The notes beneath the pieces were generated by a model. That model saw nothing but the letters and a program-made list of their open reading frames with translations, did no database searches and had not been told where the DNA came from. DNA of 64,000 nucleotides from Isoetes taiwanensis (Eukaryota; Streptophyta; Lycopodiopsida; Isoetales; Isoetaceae). Made by a program: the position numbers and the translations under genes. The first letter of the stretch is position 1, and every line of letters begins with the position of its first letter. The stretch spans positions 17,176,041-17,240,040 of the forward strand of contig JAJEKV010000002.1 in NCBI GenBank assembly GCA_021234155.1, given 5' to 3'. Below are positions 33,346 through 44,608 of the stretch, one piece after another.

Positions 33346-34361
33346 AATATCTGGGGCATGTGATCTCATCGGAGGGGATTTCGACGGATCCTGCCAAGAT
33401 CGAAGCAGTCATACATTGGCCGGCATCGAAGAACATCCATGAGGTCAGAAGCTTTCTCGGCCTAGCAGGGTATTACAGGAAGTTCGTGAAGAACTTTGCA
33501 AAAATAGCAGCCCCGCTAATGGATTTGACGAGGGCGAAAAAAGTAAAGGATTGGGCAGATCACTGGCAGAAGAAAGCCCAAGCAGGATTTGAGATGTTGA
33601 AGGAAGCTTTGACAACCGCCCCCGTCCTGACCCTGCCAGACCCCGAGAAGGACAAACTTGTGGCGACGGGTGCAAGTAGAATTGCCACAGGTGCAGTGCT
33701 GATGCAGGAAGAGTGAGTAGTGGCTTACGACTCCCGGAAGACCGAAACGTGCTACCCGACTCATGATCAAGAGTTGCTTGCAGTTGTTAGAGCACTAAGA
33801 ATTTGGAGGCACTACCTGTTGGGAAGGAAGTTCCAGTTGGATACGGACCATCAGAGCCTTCAATACGTGTTCACGCAACCACACCTCAACCTGAGGCGGC
33901 GAAGGTGGATGGAGTTCCTCGAAGAATATGACTTTGATATAGTTTATAAGCCGGGGAAGCTCAATGTGGTAGCAGATGCGCTTTCAAGGCATCCTCTGAC
34001 AACAAGAGCCCACTGCAACGCAACCTCGACGCTCACCAGCGACTTCGAAAAGAAGATCGAAGAAACCTTGTCGATAGATGCAGACTTCAAGGAAGTGTGG
34101 GCGAGCTTGTGCAAGGAGGCAAGAACAGATAAGGAGAGGGAGACCTTCAAGAATGTTAAGAAGGAAGGTAACCTTTTGTACCATAAGAATAAGTTGTGTG
34201 TGCCTGAGTCATCAGGAGTGAGGAAGTTGATTCTCCACGACACCCACAACAGTCCAATAGCTGGCCACGCAGGATTTATGAAGATATATTTCAAAGTGTG
34301 CAGCAGTTATTATTGGTCAGGGATGAAGAAGCAGATAGCTCGCTACATCAAAGAGTGTTAG
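33321..34361 (+). pseudogene. pol: RT connection, RNase H and integrase zinc domain, element A
   Basis: Two frames, 33321-33716 and 33720-34361, separated by an in-frame TGA/TAG cluster at about 33715. They carry [19 protein letters not shown], then the RNase H region [17 protein letters not shown]. The usual aspartate (VATDAS in element B) is Gly here, so RNase H would be impaired. [15 protein letters not shown] and TDHQSLQYVFTQPHL follow, then GKLNVVADALSR. The integrase zinc domain has HDTHNSPIAGHAGFMK and ends at a TAG at 34359-34361. Confidence 0.87.
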
Positions 34362-35033
34362 CTGTGTCAGCAGATGAAGGCAGAGCGGCTTCGAATTCCG
34401 GGAGCATTGGAACCATTAGCGGTGCCGAACGCTAAGTGGGAAGTCATCAGTATGGACTTCATAACAGAGCTCCCGAGCACAGCAAGAGGAAAAGATGCCC
34501 TGATGGTTGTGGTCGACAAGCTGTCGAAGATGGCACACTTTGTGCCTTGCAGGACTACCGACACAGCCTTGGATACATCGGCTCTCTTCACCAAGGAAAT
34601 CTTCAGGCTCCATGGCATGCCGAGAGAGATCATCTCCGACAGAGACCCGAAGTTCATGAGTGCCTTTTGGCAGGATCTTTTTGCAACGATCCAGACGAAG
34701 CTGTCCATGAGCACGGCCTATCATCCTCAGACGGATGGGCAAACAGAACGGACTAATAGAATCTTGGAAGATATGCCAAGAAACTATGTCTGGAACAAGC
34801 AGAGTAAGTGGGAAGATTACATTCATTTGGTCGAGTTCGCTTATAATAGCACCAAGCAGGAATCATCCCAGATGTCGCCGTTCATGATCAACTACGGCTA
34901 CCAATGTCTAACTCCAAACACTTGGCACAATCCTGTGTCAAAGGTAGAGGTTTCGCAGCAAATGTTGGCCGACATGCAGCAGCTGGTAGAAGAAGTCCGA
35001 GGATATCTTCTTGCAGCAAGGAGTCGACAAAAG

Positions 35034-35570
35034 TGTAGGATTTGGCACACTAATTTAAATTGTCAGCATACAGGTTATACAGGTTGAAGAGATATATGGT
35101 TCAACCAGTTATACAGGTTGAAGAGATATATGGTTGCACCATATTTTATACCATTGAAACATATGGGTTTTTATTTACGTTATTGAAGCAATAGTTGAAA
35201 CCATTGAATATTTGCAGCAATGGTCGAAATGAGATGGAGGCAAACCAAATTCAAAAATAGAATCCCCTAAGTGTAAGGGGTGATCTACACGGCTGCCTCA
35301 GAGGCCGGAACCATGCCACAGCGGCCGGATCCTACCCTACAAAAACAAAGAAGTACATCGGATACATTTACACTGTTTAATGAGGTCTTTGCAGATCGAA
35401 GTTGTGAAGATATTTCTATGCTCTTAAGTTCTTAAGTTCTCGATATTGTTTATTGATCATATAGTTCATATGAATGTGATTTCAATGGTTGAATAAGCCT
35501 TGTGCTTTGTAAGAAACTTGGTTGAGTTGATTATTAATGATATTGGAAGGGTATTGATATAAAATTCTCA
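35034..35570 (+). repeat. copia 5' LTR
   Basis: 537 bp with a tandem motif (TTATACAGGTTGAAGAGATA, twice). Ends TTCTCA just before the primer site. Confidence 0.95.
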
Positions 35571-35572
35571 TT

Positions 35573-35584
35573 TGGTATCAGAGC
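35573..35584 (+). other. copia primer binding site (tRNA-iMet)
   Basis: TGGTATCAGAGC two bases after the LTR. Confidence 0.93.
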
Positions 35585-35592
35585 CTTAAGAA

Positions 35593-38112
35593 ATGGCAAC
35601 GAGGTTTGGAGCTGGTCTTTTAAGCGCAGTTCAAGTATATAATGGAGGATCTGGCTTTCAAGTTTGGAAAGACCAGATCCAGCATATCTTAGATGTTGAG
35701 GAGTTGTGGGAAATTGTTAATCCCAACCAAGTGGAGATGGTTGCTACTAGTGGTGATGGAGCCTCTAGTAATATTGGAGCTGTAAATTCAGCTATTAGGG
35801 GAGGTGGTTCTACCTCAGGAACTTCAGGTAGCAGGGCTGTTGCAGGTGAGGCTGCAGCTGGAGAAAGGAGTGCATCAGCATCTAGTGCTTTGTCAACAAA
35901 AATCAAAGAGGCAAGAGGCATAATCACAAGCAAAGTCGGACCTACCATTCAACTCAAACTTAGAGGTATGTCCCCTAGGCAGATGTGGAGTTATTTACTC
36001 AAACAATATGAAAACAAAAGCTCCTCTCAAATAGATGTATTAGAGAAAGAGCTCAGAAATTTGAAGTATAATGAAGATGAAGAGGTCTCTGATTTCTTTA
36101 ATAAGTTTGGCAATTTGGTAGCTGATCTAGATGGTGCAGGAGTCACCTTATCTGAAAGGTTTATAGTATTGGCCATTGCTCGAGCTGTAAGCTCAAATTC
36201 ACAGCTTTCTCTTTTAATCAGAAATGTTGCTAAAAACAGAGAAGAAGCTGAAAATATGTTAAGAACTGAGATAGAGCAGAATAAATTGATGAGGGGGGAA
36301 GAAAATGCTGAAATTCTTTATGCTGGTAGAAAAAAGAAAGCTCAAGGAGATAAAACAGTTTGTTACAACTGTTATGAGGCAGGGCATATTAAACCAAATT
36401 GCCCTAAACTTAAGCAGGGAATAATCTGTTATAATTGCAAAGGGAAAGGTCACATTGCTGCCAAATGTCCTAGTCCCAAAGAAAAAGAATATGGCAGGGG
36501 CAGGGGAAGAGGCAAAGGAGGATATCAATCTGGAAGAAAAGGAGGATCTGCAGGTATTCATATTGCTCAAGAAAAGGCAGAAATTAAGGAAAAGGAAGAA
36601 TCAAGTGAGGATGAGGTAAACTGTGTGTGCTCATTAAATGATGTTGATTCTAGAACTAATGGCAAGCATTCTGTGATTGTAGTTGATAGTGGAGCTGAGA
36701 GATCAGTAGTAAGATCTCTGGACATGCTTAAAAATCAAACGGCAGCTAAATCCAAGCATGTACAAGTTGGTAATGGAGACCTACAAACTATAGAAGGATG
36801 TGGAATGCTGGAGCTGCTCGATCTTGATGGAAATAAAGTTAATATTGAGAATGTTTTGTGTGTTCCCAGTCTCATAAAAAAATTAGTATCAGTGTGTCAG
36901 TTAGTGGATTTGGGTTACAAAATCTTCTTTGAGAAGAAAGCTTGTAAAATTTTTATGAATAATGAATTGAAGTTTTTGGCAAATCGAGTTGGAAACTTGT
37001 TTCAATTTGAAAATGGTTTGGTTGATGGAGTTAATGCTGTGTTATTGGTTGACATGGAAACATGGCATAGTAGGTTGGCTCATACACATTACAATAATGT
37101 GAAGTTTATGACAAAAACAGGGCTCATTGAATGCAATATACCAGAAAACCATAAATGCATATGTGAAGGCTGCATGTTGGGTAAGATTACAAGGTTGCCA
37201 TTTCCTAAATCACAAAAAAGAGCTGAAGGAGTCTTAGATCTAGTGCATACAGATCTTTGTAGCCCCTTAAATATTAGGAGCAGAAATGGGAAGAGATACT
37301 TTATAACTTTCATAGATGACCATAGCAGAAAATGCAAGGTATATTGCTTGACACGAAAATCTCAGGCTCTTGATGCTTTTAAAATGTATGTCTCAGAAAT
37401 GGAGAGGCAAACAAATAGAAAATTAAGGTGCATAAGATCAGATAGAGGAGATGAGTACTTATCTGCTCAATTTGAGTTCTTTTGCAGGACTAAAGGAATA
37501 AGAAGACAGTTGACTTGCAGACATACACCACAGCAAAATAGGATTGCTGAAAGGAAGAACAGAACTTTGCTTGATGCAGTAAGATCCATGTTAAAATATT
37601 CTGGTTTGCCAAACAAATTATGGGAGGAAGCATTGAGGACAGCAGCTTATGTGCAAAATAGAATTCCAACCTCAAGCTTGAAAGGTAATATTCCAGACTT
37701 GGTATGGTCAAATAATAAAGCAAGTATAGATTATACTGTGCTCAAATCATATGGATGTTTAGGGTATATCCATGTGCCAAAAGAATTAAGACAGAAATTG
37801 GACAATAGAGCAGAAATAGGTTATTTTGTGGGATATGATGAACAAAGTAAAGGTTATAGAATGTTCATTCCTGAGTCAAACAGAATTATAATAAGTAGAG
37901 ACATTATTTTTGATGAACATACTTATTATAAGGACAGGCAGCAATCAAGGGAAATTATTGGCAAGCTGGTCGATCAAACAGGTTTTAAATATGATGCAAA
38001 CAATGATGACAACGAAATGGTTGATGGGGATAAGTCTGATATGAAAGAAAATGAAGCAAACTTAGATGGGGAGCAGGGGAATATTGCTGAGCAGGCTACT
38101 CCTGATACATAG
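35593..38112 (+). CDS. copia gag-protease-integrase
   Basis: 839 codons starting MATRFGAGLLSAVQVYNGGS. The gag domain (UBN2 type) covers the first 240 residues. Two zinc knuckles, CYNCYEAGHIKPNC (near residue 257) and CYNCKGKGHIAAKC (near 278), follow. The protease motif is VVDSGAERSVV (near 363). The GAG-pre-integrase motif WHSRLAH, the integrase zinc region with C-x2-C, and catalytic VHTDLCSPL, IRSDRGDEY and HTPQQNRIAERKNRTL come next. The frame ends at a TAG (38110-38112) beyond the integrase C-terminal domain, where the same frame continues into RT. That TAG may be a mutation, or it could in principle be read through. Confidence 0.93.
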   Translation: MATRFGAGLLSAVQVYNGGSGFQVWKDQIQHILDVEELWEIVNPNQVEMVATSGDGASSNIGAVNSAIRGGGSTSGTSGSRAVAGEAAAGERSASASSALSTKIKEARGIITSKVGPTIQLKLRGMSPRQMWSYLLKQYENKSSSQIDVLEKELRNLKYNEDEEVSDFFNKFGNLVADLDGAGVTLSERFIVLAIARAVSSNSQLSLLIRNVAKNREEAENMLRTEIEQNKLMRGEENAEILYAGRKKKAQGDKTVCYNCYEAGHIKPNCPKLKQGIICYNCKGKGHIAAKCPSPKEKEYGRGRGRGKGGYQSGRKGGSAGIHIAQEKAEIKEKEESSEDEVNCVCSLNDVDSRTNGKHSVIVVDSGAERSVVRSLDMLKNQTAAKSKHVQVGNGDLQTIEGCGMLELLDLDGNKVNIENVLCVPSLIKKLVSVCQLVDLGYKIFFEKKACKIFMNNELKFLANRVGNLFQFENGLVDGVNAVLLVDMETWHSRLAHTHYNNVKFMTKTGLIECNIPENHKCICEGCMLGKITRLPFPKSQKRAEGVLDLVHTDLCSPLNIRSRNGKRYFITFIDDHSRKCKVYCLTRKSQALDAFKMYVSEMERQTNRKLRCIRSDRGDEYLSAQFEFFCRTKGIRRQLTCRHTPQQNRIAERKNRTLLDAVRSMLKYSGLPNKLWEEALRTAAYVQNRIPTSSLKGNIPDLVWSNNKASIDYTVLKSYGCLGYIHVPKELRQKLDNRAEIGYFVGYDEQSKGYRMFIPESNRIIISRDIIFDEHTYYKDRQQSREIIGKLVDQTGFKYDANNDDNEMVDGDKSDMKENEANLDGEQGNIAEQATPDT

Positions 38113-39843
38113 CCAGAAAAGGTGAAGAAAAGAAGAACACAAGTAGAAAGGTTAAGAGAAAACTTACCTTTGGACGAGCATGAATATGGTAGGCATGAAA
38201 GTGGAAGAAGTAAGAGGATTGAAAAATCTGCTGAGCTGCCAGATCAAGAACATATTCTAGCTATTTTAGAAGACTCTATTGTCCCAAGTTCATATGAAGA
38301 GGCAATCCATAGCAGTGAGAAGGAACACTGGATTAAAGCAATGGAGGAGGAGATTAAATCGTTTAAAGATACAGGAACATTTGATGTAGTAGAACAACCA
38401 GAGAATATCAACATTGTGGGAAATAAATGGATTTATAGAATTAAAACTAATGTTGATGGTACAAAAAGATTTAAAGCTAGGCTGGTAGCTCAAGGCTTCT
38501 CACAGAAGAAGGGAAAGGATTATAATGAAATCTTTTCTCCAGTAGTCAAGTTAACAAGCCTAAGAGTACTTTTAGCCATAGCAAATGCTCTAAATCTGGA
38601 GTTACACCATATGGATGTCAAAACTGCTTTTTTAAATGCAGAATTGAAAGAAACTATTTATATGAAGCAACCAGCAGATTATGGGGAGAATAATTCACAT
38701 GTTTGGAAGCTAAGAAGGGCAGTATATGGATTAAGGCAGTCACCTCGTGAATGGTACTTTTGTATGGACAATTTTCTAAGAGAACAAGGTTTTGAAAGGT
38801 TGAAAAATGATGATGATTTGTATAAGTTCAGAGATGGAGACAATTTTTGCTTGATTGCTTTATACGTGGATGATTGCATAATGATCTCAAACAATCAAAG
38901 CTGCCTAGTCACATGCAAAGACATTTTAAAGAATAGATTTGAAATGAGGGACCTTGGAGAATTAAGGCAGTTTCTAGGCATTGAAGTCTTGAGAAATAGG
39001 GATAAAGGAATTTTGACACTAAAACAGAGTAGACATGTGGAAAACATGCTTAAAAGATTTGCCATGCAGGATGCCAAAATAGCAAAAGTCCCTCTTGCAG
39101 CAGGCCATAGACTCACTGACATATTGCAGCCCAATGAAGACACAAAAGGAATGAAAAAAATTCCTTATAGGGAGATAATAGGTTGCTTGCTGTACTTATC
39201 CAATAACACAAGACCAGATATCAGCTATGCAGTTAATATCTTGAGCAGATACTGTCATTGCCCAACTAGGAGACATTGGGAAGCAACAAAACATGTATTA
39301 AAGTATTTGAAGGGAACAGCAAATTTTGGGATTACTTTCACATCTAATGATTTAAATCTAACAGGTTTTAGTGATGCAGATTGGGGAGGAGATAGAAGTA
39401 CAAGAAAATCTACTTCTGGATATGTTGTTTTTCTTGGAGGAGGAGCAGTAACATGGAGGAGCAAAAAACAAAAGGCAGTGGCTATGTCATCAGCAGAAGC
39501 TGAATATGATGCTAGTTCATTGCTATCCAAGGAGCTTGTGTGGTTAAGAAGGCTGTTAGAGGAACTTGGCTTCAAGCAAAAATAGCCTACTGCAATCATG
39601 ACTGATAGCATGAGTTGCATTGCAATAGTAAAGAATCCAGTTCAACATGAGAGAACTAAACATATTGAGCTTGATATGCACTTCATTAGAGATATGGCAG
39701 AGAAAGGATATATTCAGATGTGCTACATTCATACCAATATGCAAATTGCTGATATTTTCACCAAAGCTTTAATTGAAAGAAAGTTTACTGAATTCAGAGC
39801 TAAATTAAATGTTCTTAACCTGTATGCTGAAGGAGGGGTGTAG
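38113..39843 (+). CDS. copia reverse transcriptase-RNase H
   Basis: Same frame as the preceding ORF after a single TAG. The RT has KWIYRIKTNVDGTKRFKARL, VAQGFSQKKGKDYNEIFSPV, MDVKTAFLNAEL, and catalytic ALYVDDCIMISN near 38857-38892. RNase H has GFSDADWGGDRSTRKSTSGY and SSAEAEYDA. A second in-frame TAG at 39583-39585 separates the last 86 codons (TDSMSCIAIVKNP, IADIFTKAL). The natural stop TAG (39841-39843) overlaps the start of the 3' LTR. Lineage within copia not assigned. Confidence 0.92.
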
Positions 39844-40375
39844 GATTTGGCACACTAATTTAAATTGTCAGCATACAGGTTATACAGGTTGAAGAGATAT
39901 ATGGTTCGACTAGTTATACAGGTTGAAGAGATATATGGTTGCACCATATTTTATTACATTGAAACATATGGGTTTTTATTTACGTTATTGAAGCAATAGT
40001 TGAAACCATTGAATATTTGCAGCAATGGTCGAAATGAGATGGAGGCAAACCGAATTCAAAAATAGAATCCCTTAAGTGTAAGGGGTGATCTACACGGCTG
40101 CCTCAGAGGCCGGAACCATGCCACAGCGGCCGGATCCGGCCCTACAAAAACAAAGAAGTACATCGGATACATTTACACTGTTCAATGAGGTCTTTGCAGA
40201 TCGAAGTTGTGAAGATATTTCTATGCTCTTAAGTTCTTAAGTTCTCGATATTGTTTATTGATCATATAGTTCATATGAATGTGATTTCAATGGTTGAATA
40301 AGCCTTGTGCTTTGTAAGAAACTTGGTTGAGTTGATTATTAATGATATTGGAAGGGTGTTAATATAAAATTCTCA
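39839..40375 (+). repeat. copia 3' LTR
   Basis: 537 bp, differing from the 5' copy at only a handful of positions. Its first bases supply the pol stop codon. Confidence 0.95.
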
Positions 40376-40954
40376 AAAAAGAGCGTCGCCAATAAGCACC
40401 GAACGGTCAGGGAGTTCCAGGTTGGCGACAACGTTTGGCTCAAGATCAAAGTGAAGCAGGCAAAGCTCCGCATCGGAAATTGTAAGAAGCTTGCTCCAAG
40501 GTGGGCTGGCCCTTTCAGAGTAGCCAAGAGAGTAGGCAATCAATCCTACAAGTTAGAGCTGCCAGCACACCTAAAAATTCATAAAGTCTTCCACGTGAGT
40601 TTGTTGAAGAAGCATACTCCAAATCCAGAAGAAGTCTTGGACACGCCAACGTTGTTGGAAATGATAGAAGAGCAGCTAGAGATAGTCCCAGACTTGATCC
40701 TTGATAAGGCCATCAAAAAGACAAGGAGATCAGAGTTTTTCCAATATTTGGTCAAGTGGAAACACTTGCCGGTAGAAGACGCGAAATGGGTACGTAAGAA
40801 GGACCTGATAAGGCAGTACCTGCAGTTCATGGAGCAATGGGACGGCAAGGTCATCTCCGAAGTAATCGGCTCAGGCATGTCGATTTTTGTTTAGATTAAT
40901 TTCATGTGTAGTTAAGATTAATCTACGCATGTATGCTAGGTATGGGTTGCATGA

Positions 40955-42596
40955 TGTGACGCTCCCTGCTAAATATACGGCGCTCGGCCGTACACTCGGC
41001 AGGAAATCCCCCATCCGGCTCAACAGCCGCACGGGCCCTTCGTCTACCCCGCACTCTAAGGTGACCCTAGTGCGGGGAGGGGACACGAAGGTGTCTTGGC
41101 GCGCCCTTCCCCTATGGGCTCCTATAACAGCGGAAGCGATAAACATGTTAGAACTAGCATCAACAATACAAATACTACCTCGAAGGGTAGTCCATCACAT
41201 ATCCACAAGTGCAAGGATGATAATCATAAACAGTAAAACATGAGAGCTCCTACCCGTGGCTCCGACACATAAGGAGGATGACTGACTGGATAGGCCTCAA
41301 GATAGAGCAGACCGAATCATAACAATGGCGGGGCTGGCACAAGACAATGGCTAGGGTTGACCACTCCATCCGCCCCTCCTGTGCATACTTTGCAGATGGG
41401 CTAGATCAGGCTCTGGCATGACTCTAACCTTCCGGATACGTAATCCCATGGCATCACCCATCGGGACTACTCCAGGTTGCATCTCCCTGGTCCGTCGAGG
41501 TAGGAAGGGTTGCATCTCCCCTTCCCGGGGTCTAGAGGCTTCACGGGCGGCTAGAGAATCGTGGCGACACACGATTCGTAACCGACTGAACCCCCCAAAA
41601 CAAGAGCCAAGCTGACACTTGCAACTCTTGAGAGGCAGGGCAACACCTTCGCCCCAGGAGGTGTCGGACCCATGCCCGGCCCACACGAAGTGACCGACCA
41701 TAAGCCTAGCCCGCTATGGGATCCCCCGTAGCCCCCGCTCGGCAGGGATCCTCCCTCCATCTTGCCTCTAGCCCCGTTGTGTAGTGCTGAGTCACATCAT
41801 AGCCTCCACAGCCCGGTGGGGTTCCTATGCACAGGCCGCATGTAAATAGGAACTAAGGGATCTACACTAGGAGCATACTACATATGGCCCTAGGTCTCTA
41901 CCCCCCTTCCCAACACAAGAGGAACAAACATGATCAACCATCATCACATAATCATCATGAGCAATATCATATGAACATCTTAACCTAATCATACATATCT
42001 AACTATCAGTTAGGGTTCCTTGATTAGGGTTCAAGATGTTCAACAAAGGTTCTAGGGTGGCTCTACTCTAGCTATGAAATACTATCCCATCTGGAGTGCT
42101 AACTCCCAGATGAACTACTATGAACTCTACTCAACCTACCTCCTCCAGAAGCACTTCCTCCCATCCCTGGCGTCTCCATGCTCCTTGACGTGGTTCGAAG
42201 ACTCGCTCCCTCTACGATCATACACACCTTCCAGGGGCTGCTGCTCCAGGCTAGGCTACAACGAACGATGCTCGAAACGGGGTTTCGAGCACGTAGATGA
42301 GAGTTCGGGTGCTGGGTTAGGGAAAAAGGTCTAGGGTTAGGGTTAGAGCTAATATAGGTGTGGGTCCACATGGGACGCCACGTGGCACCACTAGGACGAG
42401 GCCGTGTGGTGGTTGCCCAATAGGATAAGGCCATGTGGAAATGGGTCTTATCCTAAGGTCATCTAAGTTAAATGATTAACTTAGATGTGCACCCCTTGCC
42501 ACTTTCTAAGGCATACAAGGCTACCTAGGTAGACTTGTATGGTGACGGGTCCAGGAATATACGTATCTATAGCGTATATTCCCCTGGAACGTCACA
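40955..42596 (-). repeat. Element B 3' LTR
   Basis: 1642 bp. Very similar to 52514-54160, with most differences in a C/G-rich stretch at 40990-41040 and 41460-41760. It shares the segment (minus strand) ATGCACAGGAGGGGCGGATG and TTGGGAAGGGGGGTAGAG with element A LTRs. Confidence 0.93.
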
Positions 42597-42609
42597 TTCT
42601 CCCCCCCTT
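42597..42609 (-). other. Polypurine tract, element B
   Basis: Minus strand AAGGGGGGAGAA directly before the LTR start TGTGACG. Primes plus-strand cDNA synthesis. Confidence 0.88.
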
Positions 42610-43004
42610 AGGACAATGCTGTCCTCAGCATTGCGCTAAGGTGACGAGCCTACTCGCTCCTGCAAAACACACAAGCCTATACTTAAATTCAACGATCAAC
42701 TTGTTATTAAAGAGTTTAAGTGTCAAAATTTAGGCTATATTTGTACTTATACAAAATCCTTAACAAGGTTACTTTTTACAATAATCCAAAACATTATTAT
42801 AAGAGTTATTAGGGTTCATAATCTAAATTATGGTTCCCCTCCATCTTCTCGTAATGCGCTCCACCTCGATGTTCCTTCTCACTTGCCTGCACATGGAGCA
42901 CATTACGTTAGTCTAATTAATAAAATTGTGGTTTTAGGGGACCACCCCCCTTACCAATACCTTGCACTCGATCATGGCCCTTTCGGATTTGAGCTTAAGG
43001 ACCA

Positions 43005-43345
43005 TTTAAGATGATCCCATCATCGCCCATGATCAAGTGCTACCTTGTACTCGGTTACCCGGTGCCGAGTACCCCTAGTGCATCATGCCCCAAGGGTTTT
43101 AAGCTAGGGAACGTCGGACGATCCCATCATCGCACATGATCACTTTGACCTTCACCATGACCCCCCTATGGCCAGGTGTGCGCCCCCCACATCGTGGCAT
43201 AGGGAGCATCCGACCGATATCCCATCATCGCACACCATATGCCTTTCCTTCTCTCTCTTGCATGACCCTATTGGTCATGCGCACCTCTTGGTGCATGTTG
43301 GCCTAGAGAACGCCTTAAAGGCTTATCCCATCATCGCCTACACGT
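43005..43345 (-). repeat. Fourfold repeat in the 3' spacer of element B
   Basis: TCCCATCATCGC (minus strand GCGATGATGGGA) occurs at about 43016, 43119, 43221 and 43327, roughly every 105 bp. It is usually followed by an ACATGATC or related tail and preceded by a diverged ~50-bp block. The same CGATGATGGGA core occurs once in element A's 3' spacer, at about 54173. Function unknown. Confidence 0.65.
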
Positions 43346-43422
43346 TCCAAGGTTCTGGCGCATGTGCTCCACTAACTAGAAGACATGAGCCAGACTTGAG
43401 GCTAACTAAGAAGCATACTAAG

Positions 43423-44608
43423 CTAACCTCCTGGCGAGTCGGGGTCGACCAAGTCGGAGACGACTCGCCCATCAAACTCCTTCATAAACTCCGGGTATTG
43501 CTTCTCCAAATCCTGCTTCAATACCCAGGTTGCGTCTTCCACGGGCAAGTGCTTCCACTTGACCAAATATTGGAGGAACTGAGACCTCCTAGTCTTCTTG
43601 AATGACTTATCAAGAAGTAATTCAGGCACAATTTCGACTTGCTCTTCCGTCATTTCCAACAAGGTTGGAGTATCCAAAACCTCCTCAGGGTTAGGATTGT
43701 GCCTTTTTAATAAACTTACGTGGAAAACCTTGTGAACCTTAAGATGGGCCGGAAGATCCAACTTGTAGGCTTGGGAGCCCACTCTCTCTAAGATCTTGAA
43801 CGGACCAGCCCACCTAGGGGCAAGCTTCTTACAACTCCCAATCCGAAGCTTAGCTTGCTTAACCTTGATCTTCAACCACACGCTATCGCCTACTTCAAAC
43901 TCTCTTACGGTCCTGTGCTTGTCGGCTACACTCTTTTGCCGACTTCTTGCTGCTAGGAGGTAACCCCTTACTTCCTCCACCAGCTGCTGCATATCTCCTA
44001 GCATCTGCTGGGATACTTCCACCTTTGACACAGGATTGTGCCAAGTATCCGGGGTTAAGCACTGGTACCCGTAATTTACCATGAAAGGGGACATCTGAGA
44101 TGACTCCTGCTTAGCACTGTAGGCGAACTCCACCAAGTGGATGTACTCATCCCACTTGGACTGCTTATTCCACACAAAGCTTCTAAGCATATCCTCGATG
44201 ATGCGATTCGTCCTCTCCGTCTGACCATCTGTTTGGGGATGATATGCCGTGCTCATGGAGAGCTTTGTCTGAATCGTGCTAAAGAGGTCTTGCCAAAAGG
44301 CACTCATAAATTTCGAATCCCTATCTGAAATTCTCTCGAGGCATGCCATGGAGTCTAAAAATCTCCTTTACAAATAACTTGGCGGTATCTAATGCGGTGT
44401 CCGTAGTTCTGCAAGGCACAAAATGTGCCATCTTAGATAACTTGTCTATGACAACCATCAATGCATCCTTGCCTCGAAGAGTTCTAGGGAGTCCGGTGAT
44501 AAAATCCATACTTATGACCTCCCACTTAGCATTTGGCACCCCCAATGGCTCTAAAGCACCTGGAATTCGAAGTTGCTCGCCGCTTTTCGACAGGTGGTTA
44601 ACCGGCAT
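43423..44608 (-). pseudogene. pol: integrase core and chromodomain, element B
   Basis: Two frames, 44608-44321 and 44349-43423. The first carries ISMDFITGLPRTLRGKDALM and KLSKMAHFVPC. A frameshift at MPRE (about 44330-44345) leads to the second, with ISDRDSKFMSAFWQDLF and YHPQTDGQTERTNRIIED. Downstream come HRTVREFEVGDSVWLKI, AGPFKIL and the chromodomain SQFLQYLVKWKHLPVEDATW (about 43500-43620). The 3' end is GRVVSDLVDPDSPGG. Catalytic D-D-E residues are all present. Chromodomains of this type direct integration to chromatin marked on H3. Confidence 0.9.

Larger units (their letters stand above)
35034..40375 (+). mobile_element. Ty1/copia LTR retrotransposon nested in element A integrase
   Basis: Two 537-bp LTRs, 35034-35570 and 39839-40375, are nearly identical. 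They start TGTAGGATTTGG and end AAAATTCTCA, and are flanked by AAAAG on both sides (35029-35033; 40377-40381, with one extra A at 40376). The primer site TGGTATCAGAGC is at 35573. The polypurine tract AGGAGGGG is at 39831-39838. A single gag-pol frame runs 35593-39843 with two in-frame TAG codons. High LTR identity and a nearly open frame mark a recent insertion. Confidence 0.95.
34374..40894 (+). pseudogene. pol: integrase core and chromodomain, element A (split by copia)
   Basis: The core at 34374-35033 shows the DD-E motifs: SMDFITELPS, ISDRDPKFMSAFWQ and HPQTDGQTERTNR with E in NRILED. The copia element interrupts it after LLAARSRQK. It resumes at 40377-40894 with HRTVREFQVGDNVWLKI, AGPFRV and the chromodomain (about 40680-40840): SEFFQYLVKWKHLPVEDAKW. 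Integrase joins cDNA to the chromosome. Chromodomains of chromoviruses bind histone H3 tails or heterochromatin and steer insertion, which matters here because the same element encodes an H3. It ends at a TAG at 40892. Confidence 0.9.

Noticed and set aside
42074-42434. ORFs of 86 and 111 aa in the element B LTR (again at 53638-53998)
   Set aside because: Present twice only because LTRs are duplicated; no coding features.
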